DNA of 64,000 bases, from the NCBI RefSeq assembly GCF_000368965.1, contig NZ_KB849780.1:1736145-1800144 (forward strand), read 5' to 3'. The notes below the pieces were generated by a model. The model saw nothing but the letters and a program-made list of their open reading frames with translations, had not been told where the DNA came from and made no database searches. This document shows, piece after piece, positions 9,638 through 18,460 of the stretch. Position 1 is the stretch's first letter; every line of letters starts with the position of its first letter. The stretch is from Acinetobacter calcoaceticus DSM 30006 = CIP 81.8. Its GTDB lineage: Bacteria; Pseudomonadota; Gammaproteobacteria; Pseudomonadales; Moraxellaceae. The translations under genes and the position numbers were made by a program.

Positions 9638-9835
9638 AATAATTGATCTGATCTCTTGTGAAGATCGGTGATTTTAATCAAAAGATTTGGGGGCATTCTA
9701 ACATAACTCAATCATTTACACGTTTTTAAATGTATAAGATTTCACAAGCTTATAAAATTCTTGTATAAAACTTTGTGAAAAATGATGCATCAGTTATGAT
9801 GTAACACTGTTTTTGTTGAGTGTTTGAAAACCCTT

Positions 9836-11257
9836 ATGCAACCGTTTGTTTTATATAACTCTGAGCAACGAAAAAAAGTTGAATTTGTACCTCGCAAAGA
9901 AGGTCACATCGATATGTACGTCTGCGGTATGACCGTTTACGATTACTGTCATATCGGGCATGCTCGAGTTATGGTTGCATTTGACTACATTATACGTTTC
10001 TTACGTAGTCAAGGCTGGAATGTTCGCTATATTCGCAACATTACCGACATTGACGACAAAATCATTAAACGTGCGAATGAAAATGGTGAAACCATTCAGC
10101 AGCTCACCACTCGTTTCATTGATGCAATGAACGAAGATGCAGCCAATTTAGGCTGTGCTGCACCCGATGAAGCACCTAAAGCGACTGAATATATTGATCA
10201 GATGCAAAATATGATTGGCAATCTGGTGAATAAAGGTTCAGCTTACCCTGCTTCAAACGGCGATGTTTATTTTGAAGTTACCAAATTTGAAAAATATGGT
10301 CGTCTCTCTGGACGCAAGCTTGATGATATGCAAGCAGGCGCAAGTGAGCGTGTCGACGTAGAAGTTGAAAAGAAACATCCGTTTGACTTTGTACTTTGGA
10401 AACATGCCAAAGAAAATGAACCGTCTTGGGCATCTCCTTGGGGTAATGGTCGTCCGGGTTGGCATATTGAATGTTCTGCAATGTCGACTTGCTGCCTAGG
10501 CAATCACTTTGACATTCATGGTGGTGGTTCAGATTTAATGTTCCCACACCATGAAAATGAAATTGCGCAAAGCGAAGCGTCAACTGGTGAACAATATGTG
10601 AACTACTGGATGCATGTTGGCTTCATTAATGTTGATGGTGAAAAGATGTCTAAGTCTTTAGGCAACTTCTTTACTATTCGTGATGTGATGGAGAAATTCC
10701 ACCCTGAAGTGATTCGCTACTTTATTGTGTCTTCACATTATCGTAGTCCTGTGAACTTCTCTGATGTGGCATTGAAAGAAGCAAAAACTTCTTTAACTCG
10801 CTTCTATCATTCATTTAAAGCTTATCAACAAGTGTATGGTCAAACGACAACTGAAACGCTTGATCAAAGCTTTGTTGAACGCTTTAACAATGCAATGTGT
10901 GATGACTTCAACACTGCCGAAGCTATGGCTGTATTGTTTGAACTTAACAAAGAATTGAACCGTGCTGTAAAAGAAGAGCAAGCTGACCAAGCGACTGTGC
11001 TTTATTCAACCTTGCGTCACCTCACCAACATTTTAGGTTTGGTACAACACGATGTAGATGCTTTCTTAAAATCAGATATTGGACAAGAAGCTCTTGCTTT
11101 GTCTGATGCTGAAATTGAAGATTTTATTCAACAACGTGTTGATGCGAAAAAAGCAAAAGATTTTGCTAAAGCAGACGGCATTCGCCAGTCTTTGCTCGAC
11201 CAAGGTGTTGTATTAGAAGATACGCGTCAAGGTACAGTTTGGCGTCGTGCTGATTAA
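9836..11257 (+). CDS. cysS: Cysteinyl-tRNA synthetase
   Basis: This cytoplasmic class Ia synthetase charges tRNA-Cys. Starting from the ATG at 9836 gives 473 residues, the usual length; an in-frame TTG four codons earlier is a poorer start because the GAG that could serve as ribosome binding site is only 3 nt away. The zinc and catalytic region begins [19 protein letters not shown], with the HIGH motif at about 39-42, and the KMSKS loop (EKMSKSLGN) lies near residue 270. The zinc ligands include Cys30 and the WHIECSAMS segment. The C-terminal anticodon-binding domain is complete. It stands alone on the plus strand. Confidence 0.95.
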   Translation: MQPFVLYNSEQRKKVEFVPRKEGHIDMYVCGMTVYDYCHIGHARVMVAFDYIIRFLRSQGWNVRYIRNITDIDDKIIKRANENGETIQQLTTRFIDAMNEDAANLGCAAPDEAPKATEYIDQMQNMIGNLVNKGSAYPASNGDVYFEVTKFEKYGRLSGRKLDDMQAGASERVDVEVEKKHPFDFVLWKHAKENEPSWASPWGNGRPGWHIECSAMSTCCLGNHFDIHGGGSDLMFPHHENEIAQSEASTGEQYVNYWMHVGFINVDGEKMSKSLGNFFTIRDVMEKFHPEVIRYFIVSSHYRSPVNFSDVALKEAKTSLTRFYHSFKAYQQVYGQTTTETLDQSFVERFNNAMCDDFNTAEAMAVLFELNKELNRAVKEEQADQATVLYSTLRHLTNILGLVQHDVDAFLKSDIGQEALALSDAEIEDFIQQRVDAKKAKDFAKADGIRQSLLDQGVVLEDTRQGTVWRRAD

Positions 11258-11281
11258 ATGTTCAATTAAATCACAAGAGTG

Positions 11282-11309
11282 TTGACACTTTAGTGAAACA
11301 CTCTATAAT
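11282..11309 (+). promoter_or_regulatory. Sigma-70 promoter of tRNA-Gly
   Basis: A perfect -35 (TTGACA, 11282-11287) and perfect -10 (TATAAT, 11304-11309) are separated by 16 bp, a few bases before the mature tRNA 5' end at 11321. Confidence 0.85.
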
Positions 11310-11320
11310 GTGCTCACATT

Positions 11321-11396
<76 letters not shown>

Positions 11397-11403
11397 AAAT
11401 TTA

Positions 11404-11442
11404 AAAACCACTTAATTCGAAAGAATTAGGTGGTTTTTTTAT
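11404..11442 (+). terminator. Terminator of tRNA-Gly
   Basis: An AT-rich hairpin (AAACCACTTAATTC with GAATTAGGTGGTTT, 4-nt loop GAAA) is followed by a T run. Confidence 0.8.
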
Positions 11443-11500
11443 TGTCTATTAGTTCGCTAAAAAAGTTAGATTGCTCCCCCCCTTCTTATAATTATCTTTA

Positions 11501-11611
11501 ATCAAATTTGACGGGCTGCATTCTTTCAACAAAGGAAAAGACGGAAAGCATCTTTACGATCCAAATGAAGTTATTCCTATCCTTGAAAACTTGAATATTC
11601 AAAGGCAGTAA
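11501..11611 (+). pseudogene. Possible 3' remnant of a coding gene
   Basis: An open stretch ends in TAA at 11609-11611 and reads ...FDGLHSFNKGKDGKHLYDP then NEVIPILENLNIQRQ. The composition is protein-like, yet there is no plausible start codon, and a short GC hairpin followed by T residues (11639-11655) lies just after it, as at the end of a real gene. I do not recognise the parent. It lies between the intact tRNA-Gly and its degenerate copy, which fits debris of an inserted element. Confidence 0.35.
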
Positions 11612-11942
11612 AGGCAGTCGAGAAGAAAAAATTAATATGGGGCTTCTGCCCCTTTATTACTTCTTATAAAAATATATTCCAACAAAAACTCAAGTACAAT
11701 TAAATAAAATCACATTTTTAAAAACAATGTTTTCAATAAAGTTATTCAATGTAAAAACCGCCTATAAATTAATTTATTTACAATTTTATAATGAATTTAT
11801 TTTTATATTTATATTAACTATTTAGCAATCTAATTCTAAATATTTACCACTTGGTAAAATATTTAGTTACACGTTTTAATATTTTATAAAAAAACTATAT
11901 GTTAGTTTTTAGACTCATAATTAATTCCATTGTGAGATAAAA
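11612..11942. other. AT-rich gap before the secreted protease
   Basis: A small GGGGC/GCCCC hairpin with a weak T tail sits at 11639-11655. The rest is extremely AT-rich and lacks credible open frames. It probably carries the promoter of the protease gene, but I cannot pick one set of -35/-10 boxes with confidence. Confidence 0.5.
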
Positions 11943-13376
11943 ATGTCATCTAAATACAAGAAATTTAAACTAAAAACCCTTTCAACCACTTTATTTATTG
12001 CATTTGCTTCGGCTAGTGTATTTGCAGCAGATAGCAATACAAATCAACAAAAACCTGTAATGAATGTCGCTGAGACATTAGCATTTGATGCAAAACACTA
12101 TGCAGCATCTTATGGAGTCACATTAGACGAAGCTATGCGCAGATTACTCATTATGCATGGCACTGATAATCAAGTAGCAGGTTTAAGCGATAAATATAAA
12201 AATGTTATTTCTGGCCTATATTTTGATAATGGACCTGACTTTGGATTAAAAGTTAAAGTTGTTGGAAATAATAATTCTCAACAAGCTTTTAAATTAGAAA
12301 GAAAACCAGATACATCAGTTAAACTTTTAAAAAACAAAAATGCTCAAGAACGTATTCAAGTTAGAAAGCTGGCAAATTTAACTGAAACTGAAGTGGAATC
12401 TGCATATAGAGCTATTGAGCGCGGTGTAAGTGCCCCTATTACCCTTATACAAGGAGCTTCAAATACTAAGCAACAACGAGTAAATCATCTTAATAAATCA
12501 TTTGCTGCTGTTAAAAAGGCGTACCCTACAGTTGAAATGATTTTAGATAATGAGCAGACAGGAAATGTATTAGTCTATGTGAAATCTCTAAAACAAGTTG
12601 ATAAACAAGCTCTCGAAAGACTACTCAACGTCAAAGTAGACTTATCTGAAATTCCTACCGGTATTCTACCGACAAAATCACGTGGTGGATCTTGGTTAGT
12701 AACGAATTCAGGTGGAAACTACTGTATGACTGGTTTTACTGCAAAGAGGATCTCAACTGGTGAACTCGGTGTTATAACTGCAGGCCACTGTATAGATCCA
12801 AATGTTCCTTTAAATTATAAAGATAAAGATGGAACTCAATATGCTATTTCACCAGTAGCAGGTATGTATCGTGACGATACAACTATGGACCTAGCATTTA
12901 TGAAGGCAGGTACAACTACCGCTCAACAAGCTGTACCAGAGTTTTATGCTGATGCCACATCACCAGCTCGAGCTTTAACAGGTAAGCGAAATCGAACAAG
13001 TACTGCAGTAAAAAGTGGAACAGTTAAAGGATCTTATGTTTGTCACCTTGGACAAACTTCACCAACAAATCCAGCATTGATGCAAAGCTGTGGTGAAGTA
13101 ATATCAATTACTGGTGCGAATCATCATCCAGGTGGGAATACTTTTGTAGTCGTTTCAAATACTCAAAGTGGAGCTGGAACTAATCATACAACTGGCTTAG
13201 GCACTTTACGTTGTGTTGGTGGTGATAGTGGCGGACCTTGGTTCGCTTTAAATGTTGCTTTTGGTATTCAGTCTGCCTGTTCTTGGAAAGATACAGGTAA
13301 AACAATAACAAATACAGTCATTTATACTAGTGTAGATTATTTGGCTGATTTAGGAGCTCAACTTGTATATCAATAA
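11943..13376 (+). CDS. Secreted trypsin-like (S1 family) serine protease with propeptide
   Basis: The 477-residue protein begins with a clear signal peptide (KFKLKTLSTTLFIAFASASV, cleavage after VFA near residue 28). A propeptide-like region of about 210 residues follows. The chymotrypsin-fold domain starts near residue 248 and carries the whole triad: His282 in TAGHC, Asp316 in MDLAF and Ser429 in GGDSGGP. Several Cys residues (261, 283, 367, 383, 424, 446) could form disulfides. The long pro-region and late catalytic domain recall streptogrisin/alpha-lytic-type bacterial proteases. The stop overlaps the following lipoprotein gene by 14 bp, so the two are coupled. The gene sits between a tRNA-Gly and a degenerate copy of that tRNA, suggesting acquisition. 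Confidence 0.85.
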   Translation: MSSKYKKFKLKTLSTTLFIAFASASVFAADSNTNQQKPVMNVAETLAFDAKHYAASYGVTLDEAMRRLLIMHGTDNQVAGLSDKYKNVISGLYFDNGPDFGLKVKVVGNNNSQQAFKLERKPDTSVKLLKNKNAQERIQVRKLANLTETEVESAYRAIERGVSAPITLIQGASNTKQQRVNHLNKSFAAVKKAYPTVEMILDNEQTGNVLVYVKSLKQVDKQALERLLNVKVDLSEIPTGILPTKSRGGSWLVTNSGGNYCMTGFTAKRISTGELGVITAGHCIDPNVPLNYKDKDGTQYAISPVAGMYRDDTTMDLAFMKAGTTTAQQAVPEFYADATSPARALTGKRNRTSTAVKSGTVKGSYVCHLGQTSPTNPALMQSCGEVISITGANHHPGGNTFVVVSNTQSGAGTNHTTGLGTLRCVGGDSGGPWFALNVAFGIQSACSWKDTGKTITNTVIYTSVDYLADLGAQLVYQ

Positions 13377-13758
13377 GATATTGTTAGTAATGGCTTCCGT
13401 TGGACTACTTGCTGCATGTCAGCAGCAAGTATCCGATAAGCAAGAAAAAAACGATCAGCTAGCCTCAGTAAAGCTTCCTGTTTATCAATCTAATGGCGTT
13501 TTCGCCTCTGCACGATTAAGGGGGCCGTTACAGCTAAAACAAGAATGTCTATATGTAAATGATATTCTAATAATTTTCCCTGAAGGATATGCAGAATGGG
13601 ACCCTAAGAATCAAATTTTAACTTTTAATGATAAAAAAGTTGCCTTAGGAGAAGAATTAGATTTAGTTGGTGGTTTTGGCCAGTTTGAAAGAGATAGTAA
13701 GCGAGTTAAAAACTTAAGCGCTTCATGTGATCATAAAAGTATTTGGCTTGCTGGATAA
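13363..13758 (+). CDS. Small lipoprotein coupled to the S1 protease; unknown family
   Basis: This 131-residue protein starts at TTG 13363, chosen because AGGAG lies 6 nt upstream and the result is a textbook lipoprotein signal (MYINKILLVMASVGLLAAC, lipobox LAAC, Cys19). The mature part (about 112 residues) has two Cys (C62 in KQECLYVND and one in SASCDHKS) and no catalytic motif I recognise. The start lies inside the protease gene (14-bp overlap), so translation is coupled. A paralogue with about 65% identity over the C-terminal 96 residues lies at 16433-16813. A role as protease inhibitor or chaperone is possible from context only. Confidence 0.75.
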   Translation: MYINKILLVMASVGLLAACQQQVSDKQEKNDQLASVKLPVYQSNGVFASARLRGPLQLKQECLYVNDILIIFPEGYAEWDPKNQILTFNDKKVALGEELDLVGGFGQFERDSKRVKNLSASCDHKSIWLAG

Positions 13759-13772
13759 TTTAGCATCTTATT

Positions 13773-13810
13773 AAAAGTGCATTTCAAAAAATTGGAATGC
13801 ACTTTTTCTT
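13773..13810 (+). terminator. Terminator of the protease-lipoprotein operon
   Basis: AAAAGTGCATTTC and GGAATGCACTTTTT form a stem of about 12 bp around an A/T loop, followed by CTTTT. It begins 14 bp after the lipoprotein stop. Confidence 0.8.
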
Positions 13811-13944
13811 TTATGTTGTAATTGTTAAACTGATTACTCATCAAATCGCTTAATAACTCAGCTTTAATTGTAAAATTTTATTCGACACCACTTCGGCACC
13901 ATTAAAACATAACCTATTGTTATTTAACATTTATTATAACATTT

Positions 13945-14042
13945 CCAAGGTTAGGGTCGCGAGTTCGAGTCTCGTTTCCCGCCCCAAAATTTAAAAACCA
14001 CCTAGCTTTAAAAATTAGGTAGCCTTTTTATTGTCTGCCAGT
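13945..14042 (+). repeat. Degenerate copy of the tRNA-Gly 3' half and terminator
   Basis: From CCAAGGTTAGGGTCGCGAG onward this block matches 11355-11452 at a constant offset of 2590 bp through the tRNA end. It contains the anticodon 3' arm, the T arm (GTTCGAGTC identical), the acceptor 3' strand, and the AAAATTTAAAAACCAC that follows. Within the tRNA part only two positions differ (G to A in TTAGGG, T to C before CCA). Similarity continues, more weakly, through the terminator. The 5' half is absent, so it cannot make a tRNA. It resembles an old attachment-site duplication. Confidence 0.85.
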
Positions 14043-14064
14043 TAGCTATTGATCACTAACACCC

Positions 14065-14394
14065 TCATATATTTTTAGCTAAATCTTTTGCTAAACATTG
14101 TTCATGCCAAGTCGTTTGAAAATTTTCGACAGCTTTTGACTTGATGAGAGGGTCTTCAAATAATTTTGAAGAATATGCAGATTTGATAAGCTCTTGATAA
14201 ATTTGTTTGGCTTGTTCCTCTTCAAGATGATTCGCTATGTCATGTAGCTCTTTAGCTGGCACCTCATGTTGTCTAGCATCCATCACGCCACTTGCTGCTT
14301 TTTTAACAGTTTCGCAGTAATGAAGCTGCATTGCTTCTGACGCTGCATAACATGGAATAGAAATTGCGCCGATAAAGAGGAATATAAATCTCAT
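14065..14394 (-). CDS. Small secreted protein of unknown function
   Basis: The 109-residue product has a signal peptide (MRFIFLFIGAISIPCYA, cleavage before ASEA). The mature part is helical and charged, with two Cys (YCETVKK and HEQCLAKD) that may form a disulfide. I recognise no domain. Its general design (short secreted helical protein with few Cys) resembles the 112-residue product at 25196-25534, but the sequences do not align well. It stands alone, convergent with the degenerate tRNA block. Confidence 0.65.
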   Translation of the reverse strand: MRFIFLFIGAISIPCYAASEAMQLHYCETVKKAASGVMDARQHEVPAKELHDIANHLEEEQAKQIYQELIKSAYSSKLFEDPLIKSKAVENFQTTWHEQCLAKDLAKNI

Positions 14395-14516
14395 AGTCTC
14401 ACCTTAATTTGACGCGCAAGGTTAACAACTAATTTCCCAAAATTTAAGTTAAGAAAGGTTAATTTTTCTTTTCTCCGCTTTTACAGTTGCAAAAGAATGA
14501 GACGGTGCGATTAATT

Positions 14517-14963
14517 TCATTTCACTTTTTGCACATGAGTGTCAGAAGCATTAAGCACTTTTCCATCTGCCGCGACTGGCGCCATGAATGGAATTTGCTG
14601 ACCTGTTTTCTTATCAATTAACAAAGAATGGCGTTCACCACTTTCAAATAAGTTGTGCTCACCCCATTGTCGCAAAGCCACAACCACTGGAAACAAACTC
14701 TCCCCTTTAGCTGTCAAAACATACTCTTGATAGGCCGTACCATCCGAAGCATCTTGCATTTCAAGAACGTCTGCATCAACTAATTTTTTCAGTCGATCAG
14801 AAAGAATATTTCGCGCAACTCCCAGACTCCGCTGGAAGTCTCCAAAACGGCGCATTCCATCAAAAGCATCACGCACAATAAGCAGTGACCAACGATCTCC
14901 TATGAGATTGACACAGCGCGCAACAGGACAAGGCTCATCTTTTAACAATATAGAGTTCGTCAT
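14517..14963 (-). CDS. HxlR-family transcriptional regulator
   Basis: The 148-residue protein has the HxlR winged-helix domain: CPVARCVNLIGDRWSLLIVR (about 12-31), the MRRFGDFQRSL segment and the recognition helix NILSDRLKKLVDADVL. HxlR proteins bind DNA as dimers, and some sense electrophiles through the N-terminal Cys; Cys12 and Cys16 are present here. It is divergent from an MFS exporter, and the 111-bp gap contains two identical 18-bp repeats that are likely its operators. Regulation of itself and the exporter is the natural inference. Confidence 0.9.
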   Translation of the reverse strand: MTNSILLKDEPCPVARCVNLIGDRWSLLIVRDAFDGMRRFGDFQRSLGVARNILSDRLKKLVDADVLEMQDASDGTAYQEYVLTAKGESLFPVVVALRQWGEHNLFESGERHSLLIDKKTGQQIPFMAPVAADGKVLNASDTHVQKVK

Positions 14964-14997
14964 CGAGTTTCCTTACTAATTATCAGTAACAAGTTAT

Positions 14998-15055
14998 CTA
15001 GTTGCATTTTAAAACTAGTAAGCTTAACATTCAACCAGTTGCATTTTAAAACTAG
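14998..15055. promoter_or_regulatory. Direct-repeat operator between HxlR regulator and MFS gene
   Basis: GTTGCATTTTAAAACTAG occurs twice without mismatch, at 15001-15018 and 15038-15055, with starts 37 bp apart. Each copy is itself partly palindromic (CTAGTT...AACTAG in the first, CCAGTT...AACTAG in the second). The position in the divergent promoter region suggests binding sites for the HxlR protein. Confidence 0.6.
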
Positions 15056-15074
15056 ATTGAGTGAGTTTAGGACC

Positions 15075-16325
15075 ATGAAAGCTTCTCTTGCATCTTCAAC
15101 TTCACCCGCAGAAAGCGATAAACAGCTTTCAAGCATGCCTCGTAGCGTCATATTGCTGTTTGCTATTGCAAGTGGTGCAAGCGTAGCAAATGTCTATTAT
15201 GCACAGCCTTTGCTCGACATATTGGCTACGGACTTTAGCATTAGTCATGCCGCCATCGGTGGTGTAGTTACAGCCACGCAAATTGGTTGTGCGCTGGCCC
15301 TCGTGTTTCTGGTGCCGTTGGGCGATCTTGTAAATCGACGTCGATTAATGGCTATACAGTTACTGGCTTTGGTATCTGCATTGCTAGTGGTTGCATTTGC
15401 TCATTCTGTTGTTGTTCTTTTGGCAGGAATGCTTGCTGTGGGTTTACTCGGTACAGCCATGACGCAAGGGCTTATTGCTTATGCTGCGAGTGCTGCTCTC
15501 CCACATGAGCAAGGACATGTGGTTGGTACTGCACAAAGTGGTGTATTCATTGGTTTACTGCTTGCCCGAGTATTTTCAGGAGGAATCAGTGATTTGGCTG
15601 GTTGGCGTGGCGTTTACTTTTGTGCAGCCATAATCATGCTCATGATTGCTTTACCCCTCTGGAGACGACTTCCTCATTTAAAAGTTCAGCCCGTTTCAAT
15701 GCGCTATCCGCAGCTTCTGGCTTCTATGTTAAAACTGCTACACCAAGAAAAAGTACTTCAGGTGCGCGGTGTCTTAGCTTTACTCATGTTCGCGGCATTC
15801 AATATTTTTTGGAGTGCACTGGTATTGCCATTGAGTGAGCCACCTTATAGTTTTTCACATACGATTATTGGGTCTTTTGGTCTTGTTGGAGTCATTGGCG
15901 CCCTCGCCGCTGCACGTGCTGGACAGTGGGCCGACCGCGGATATGCTCAGTGTACAAGTGCAGCAGCACTCATTATATTATTAATCGCATGGGGACCACT
16001 TTCACTCATGGCGTACTCGCTCTGGGCACTGGTGATTGGCATAGTATTGCTAGACTTGGGCGGGCAAGCTTTACATGTGACCAATCAGAGTATGATTTTT
16101 CGTACTCGTCCAGAAGCTCATAGCCGGCTTGTTGGTCTATACATGCTGTTTTATGCAATCGGTAGTGGATTAGGTGCAATCAGTACAACAGCTACTTATG
16201 CCCATGCTGGATGGCTTGGCGTGTGTGCTCTAGGTGCAGGTGTGAGTCTGTTGGCGCTATTATTTTGGTGGATCACACGTCATATTTTGTCCCCAAATAC
16301 AGACGAAAAAGATAACAATATATGA
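15075..16325 (+). CDS. MFS drug/metabolite exporter (DHA1-like)
   Basis: The ATG at 15075 follows TTTAGGACC and gives a 416-residue protein with a hydrophilic N-terminus then about 12 membrane helices. The MFS motif is visible between helices 2 and 3 (GDLVNRRRLMAIQ), and SVANVYYAQPLLDILA in helix 1 is typical of a YgaY/YtbD-like group of proton-driven efflux permeases. The substrate is unknown. It is divergent from an HxlR regulator with shared repeats in the gap, so it is probably induced when that regulator releases DNA. A longer in-frame start at 15039 would overlap the second operator repeat and is less likely. Confidence 0.87.
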   Translation: MKASLASSTSPAESDKQLSSMPRSVILLFAIASGASVANVYYAQPLLDILATDFSISHAAIGGVVTATQIGCALALVFLVPLGDLVNRRRLMAIQLLALVSALLVVAFAHSVVVLLAGMLAVGLLGTAMTQGLIAYAASAALPHEQGHVVGTAQSGVFIGLLLARVFSGGISDLAGWRGVYFCAAIIMLMIALPLWRRLPHLKVQPVSMRYPQLLASMLKLLHQEKVLQVRGVLALLMFAAFNIFWSALVLPLSEPPYSFSHTIIGSFGLVGVIGALAAARAGQWADRGYAQCTSAAALIILLIAWGPLSLMAYSLWALVIGIVLLDLGGQALHVTNQSMIFRTRPEAHSRLVGLYMLFYAIGSGLGAISTTATYAHAGWLGVCALGAGVSLLALLFWWITRHILSPNTDEKDNNI

Positions 16326-16432
16326 ATTAGTAAAATATAATGAGATGAAATCTTCTCTAACAATCTAAATGTTGATATGCAACGTTAGTCCATTACTATC
16401 AAAAATATATGGAAGCCCCTAAAGGAATAAAA

Positions 16433-16813
16433 TTGGGTATTAATAATAAATTGATTTGCACAGTTGTGTTGGTACTCCTTACGGGATGTCAGCGACAAGA
16501 AGCGAACGAAAATACAAGCGCTGTAAAACTCCCTGTTTATCAGTTTAATGGCGTTTCTGCATCAGCACGCTTAAAAGGAATATTGCTGCTAAAACAAGAG
16601 TGTCTTTATGTGAACGACATACTCATTATCTTTCCAGAACACACCGCTCAGTGGGATTCGGAAAAAGAAACTTTAAGTTATAAAGGCAAGCACATCGCCC
16701 TAGGCAGTGAATTAGATATTACTGGGGGTTTTGGCAATTTTGAGCAAGACAACCTACGCATTAAACATTTGAGTCCCATGTGTGATCATCAGAATATTTG
16801 GTTTGCTGGATAA
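16433..16813 (+). CDS. Small lipoprotein, paralogue of the protease-linked one
   Basis: I chose TTG at 16433, preceded by AAAGGA with 6-nt spacing; it gives a lipoprotein signal (GINNKLICTVVLVLLTGC, lipobox LTGC) parallel to that of the copy at 13363. An ATG 24 bases upstream has no ribosome binding site. From VKLPVYQ to the C-terminal AG about 63 of 96 residues are identical to the other copy, including both Cys (KQECLYVND and CDH). No protease gene lies beside this one; it follows the MFS exporter by about 110 bp. Function unknown. Confidence 0.72.
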   Translation: MGINNKLICTVVLVLLTGCQRQEANENTSAVKLPVYQFNGVSASARLKGILLLKQECLYVNDILIIFPEHTAQWDSEKETLSYKGKHIALGSELDITGGFGNFEQDNLRIKHLSPMCDHQNIWFAG

Positions 16814-16850
16814 TCTACAGTGAAGGGTTCGAGTTCAATATAGAAAATGA

Positions 16851-16874
16851 AAAGCCCCATATGGGAGCTTTTTC
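16851..16874. terminator. Hairpin between lipoprotein and ybdG
   Basis: AAAGCCCCAT and ATGGGAGCTTT form an imperfect stem followed by TTTTTC. It could terminate either of the two convergent genes. Confidence 0.55.
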
Positions 16875-16908
16875 AAAGTAGTTTAAGACCTGTTATATAG
16901 ATAAAGAC

Positions 16909-18207
16909 TTAACTTGGATTAATCTCTGACGTTAATCTTTGCAAATCATGACCCGAAGGCGCTTGGTAAACACGTAAACCAAATTCAGGAAGAATCGCAA
17001 TTAAATGATCAAAAATATCGGACTGAATTGCTTCATAGGAAACCCATGCAGTTGTATTGCTAAATGCATAAATTTCTAACGGCAACCCTTGGCTGGTAGG
17101 CTGTAATTGACGAACCATAATGGTTTGATTTTGAGCAATCCCCTTATGTTGGCGCAAATAAAATTCAACATAGGCTCTAAATGTACCGATATTGGTTAAA
17201 CGGCGTTTGTTATAACGAGATTGATTGCTTAAATGTTTATTGAATTCTTCGATTTCAGAATTCTTTGCATCAAGATATTGATCTAATAATAAAAATTCTT
17301 TGAGCTTTTGTTGCTCTTCATCAGTCATAAAATGAACACTACTTTGATCGAGAAAGAGTGAACGCTTCATACGACGACAACCCGCATTGCTCATGCCTCG
17401 CCAATTTTTAAAAGTATCAGTAACGAGCTTATTGGTTGGAATGGTGGTGTAGGTTTTATCAAAATTTTGAACAGTCACTGTATGTAGTGAAATATCGATC
17501 ACATCACCATCCGCATTCAGTGATGGCATCTCAATCCAGTCACCAATACGAACCATGTCATAAGATGCGATTTGTACACTGGCAACCAAAGACAAAATCG
17601 TGTTTTGGAAAACGAGCATTAATACTGCTGCCATCGCACCAAAACCTGCAAGTAAAGTGAACACATCTTTTTTAAGGAATGTTCCCAAAATCATCAGGCC
17701 ACAAACAACGAATAAAATTAATTTGACTAGTTGTAGGTAACCTTTAATCGGTTTGTTTCTAGATTTTGGATTACGCTGATAAATGAGGTTAAAGATATTT
17801 AACACTTCGCTAACTGTAAGCGCGAGCGTAAGAAAAATAAATGCTTGCGCCCCCATTTCGACAAAAGAAATGAACTTTGGAGTTAGATGAGGAACTGTTG
17901 CAATACCATTCATAATCACAACAGCTGGAACAATATTTGCAAATTTCTTTATAACACTATGCTGAGCAAAAATAGATTGATTGGGTGATTTGAACTTTGT
18001 GACTAAGTGACGAACGCCCCGAACAATAATACGTTTAGCAATAAAATTTGCTATTGCTGCAAATAAAATCAAAATCGTGAGTGAAACAAACATTTCTAGC
18101 CAAGGATAGTGGCTTAATTCGACTCGAATATCACGAAAAAATTTTAAAAAATCCAAACTCATACCCCTTAAAACTTTATTTTCTAGAATTTTAGGCGTTA
18201 AGGACAT
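16909..18207 (-). CDS. ybdG: YbdG-type mechanosensitive channel (MscS family)
   Basis: YbdG is the miniconductance mechanosensitive channel that helps cells resist mild osmotic change. Up to 432 residues: four or five N-terminal membrane helices, then the MscS pore and beta domain (GFGAMAAVLMLVFQNTILS; DWIEMPSLNADGDVIDISLH; TTIPTNKLVTDTFKNWRGMS). The C-terminal half closely follows E. coli YbdG as I remember it (TNIGTFRAYVEFYLRQH; LPLEIYAFSNTTAWVSYE; QSDIFDHLIAILPEFGLRVY). The start is unclear: ATG 18207 lacks a ribosome binding site, while ATG 18162 has AAGGGG only one base away. The gene is monocistronic and convergent with the lipoprotein. Confidence 0.9.
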   Translation of the reverse strand: MSLTPKILENKVLRGMSLDFLKFFRDIRVELSHYPWLEMFVSLTILILFAAIANFIAKRIIVRGVRHLVTKFKSPNQSIFAQHSVIKKFANIVPAVVIMNGIATVPHLTPKFISFVEMGAQAFIFLTLALTVSEVLNIFNLIYQRNPKSRNKPIKGYLQLVKLILFVVCGLMILGTFLKKDVFTLLAGFGAMAAVLMLVFQNTILSLVASVQIASYDMVRIGDWIEMPSLNADGDVIDISLHTVTVQNFDKTYTTIPTNKLVTDTFKNWRGMSNAGCRRMKRSLFLDQSSVHFMTDEEQQKLKEFLLLDQYLDAKNSEIEEFNKHLSNQSRYNKRRLTNIGTFRAYVEFYLRQHKGIAQNQTIMVRQLQPTSQGLPLEIYAFSNTTAWVSYEAIQSDIFDHLIAILPEFGLRVYQAPSGHDLQRLTSEINPS

Positions 18208-18342
18208 TTATCATAAGGCTTGTTTACATATGTAGTCATAAATACAACAACTAAGTTATATACCCTGCCCAAATTTAATTATGAATCTTTTAATTTTGGC
18301 TCTTAACGATGAGGTCTTATCTGCATAACTGAAAATCTAAAG

Positions 18343-18456
18343 GTGCTTATTGCTAAACAAAATCACGATCAATATAAAGTCGGTAGCATAATAAAAATTA
18401 AATATGATCCACAAAATTTAAAGAATATTTCGATATTAGGAGAAGTGATGGTTTAA
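18343..18456 (+). pseudogene. Possible C-terminal fragment of a lost gene
   Basis: A frame ending in TAA at 18454 reads VLIAKQNHDQYKVGSI then IKIKYDPQNLKNISILGE. The pattern vGs-x-i-x-V-x-YDPxNP is usual in the C-terminal part of DUF3592-like membrane proteins, but no membrane part or start codon is present upstream. I take it as gene debris between ybdG and the four-gene operon. Confidence 0.35.
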
Positions 18457-18460
18457 GTCA

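Noticed and set aside
10253..10583. Several open frames antisense to cysS
   Set aside because: They lie fully inside the conserved coding region of cysS and have no ribosome binding site.
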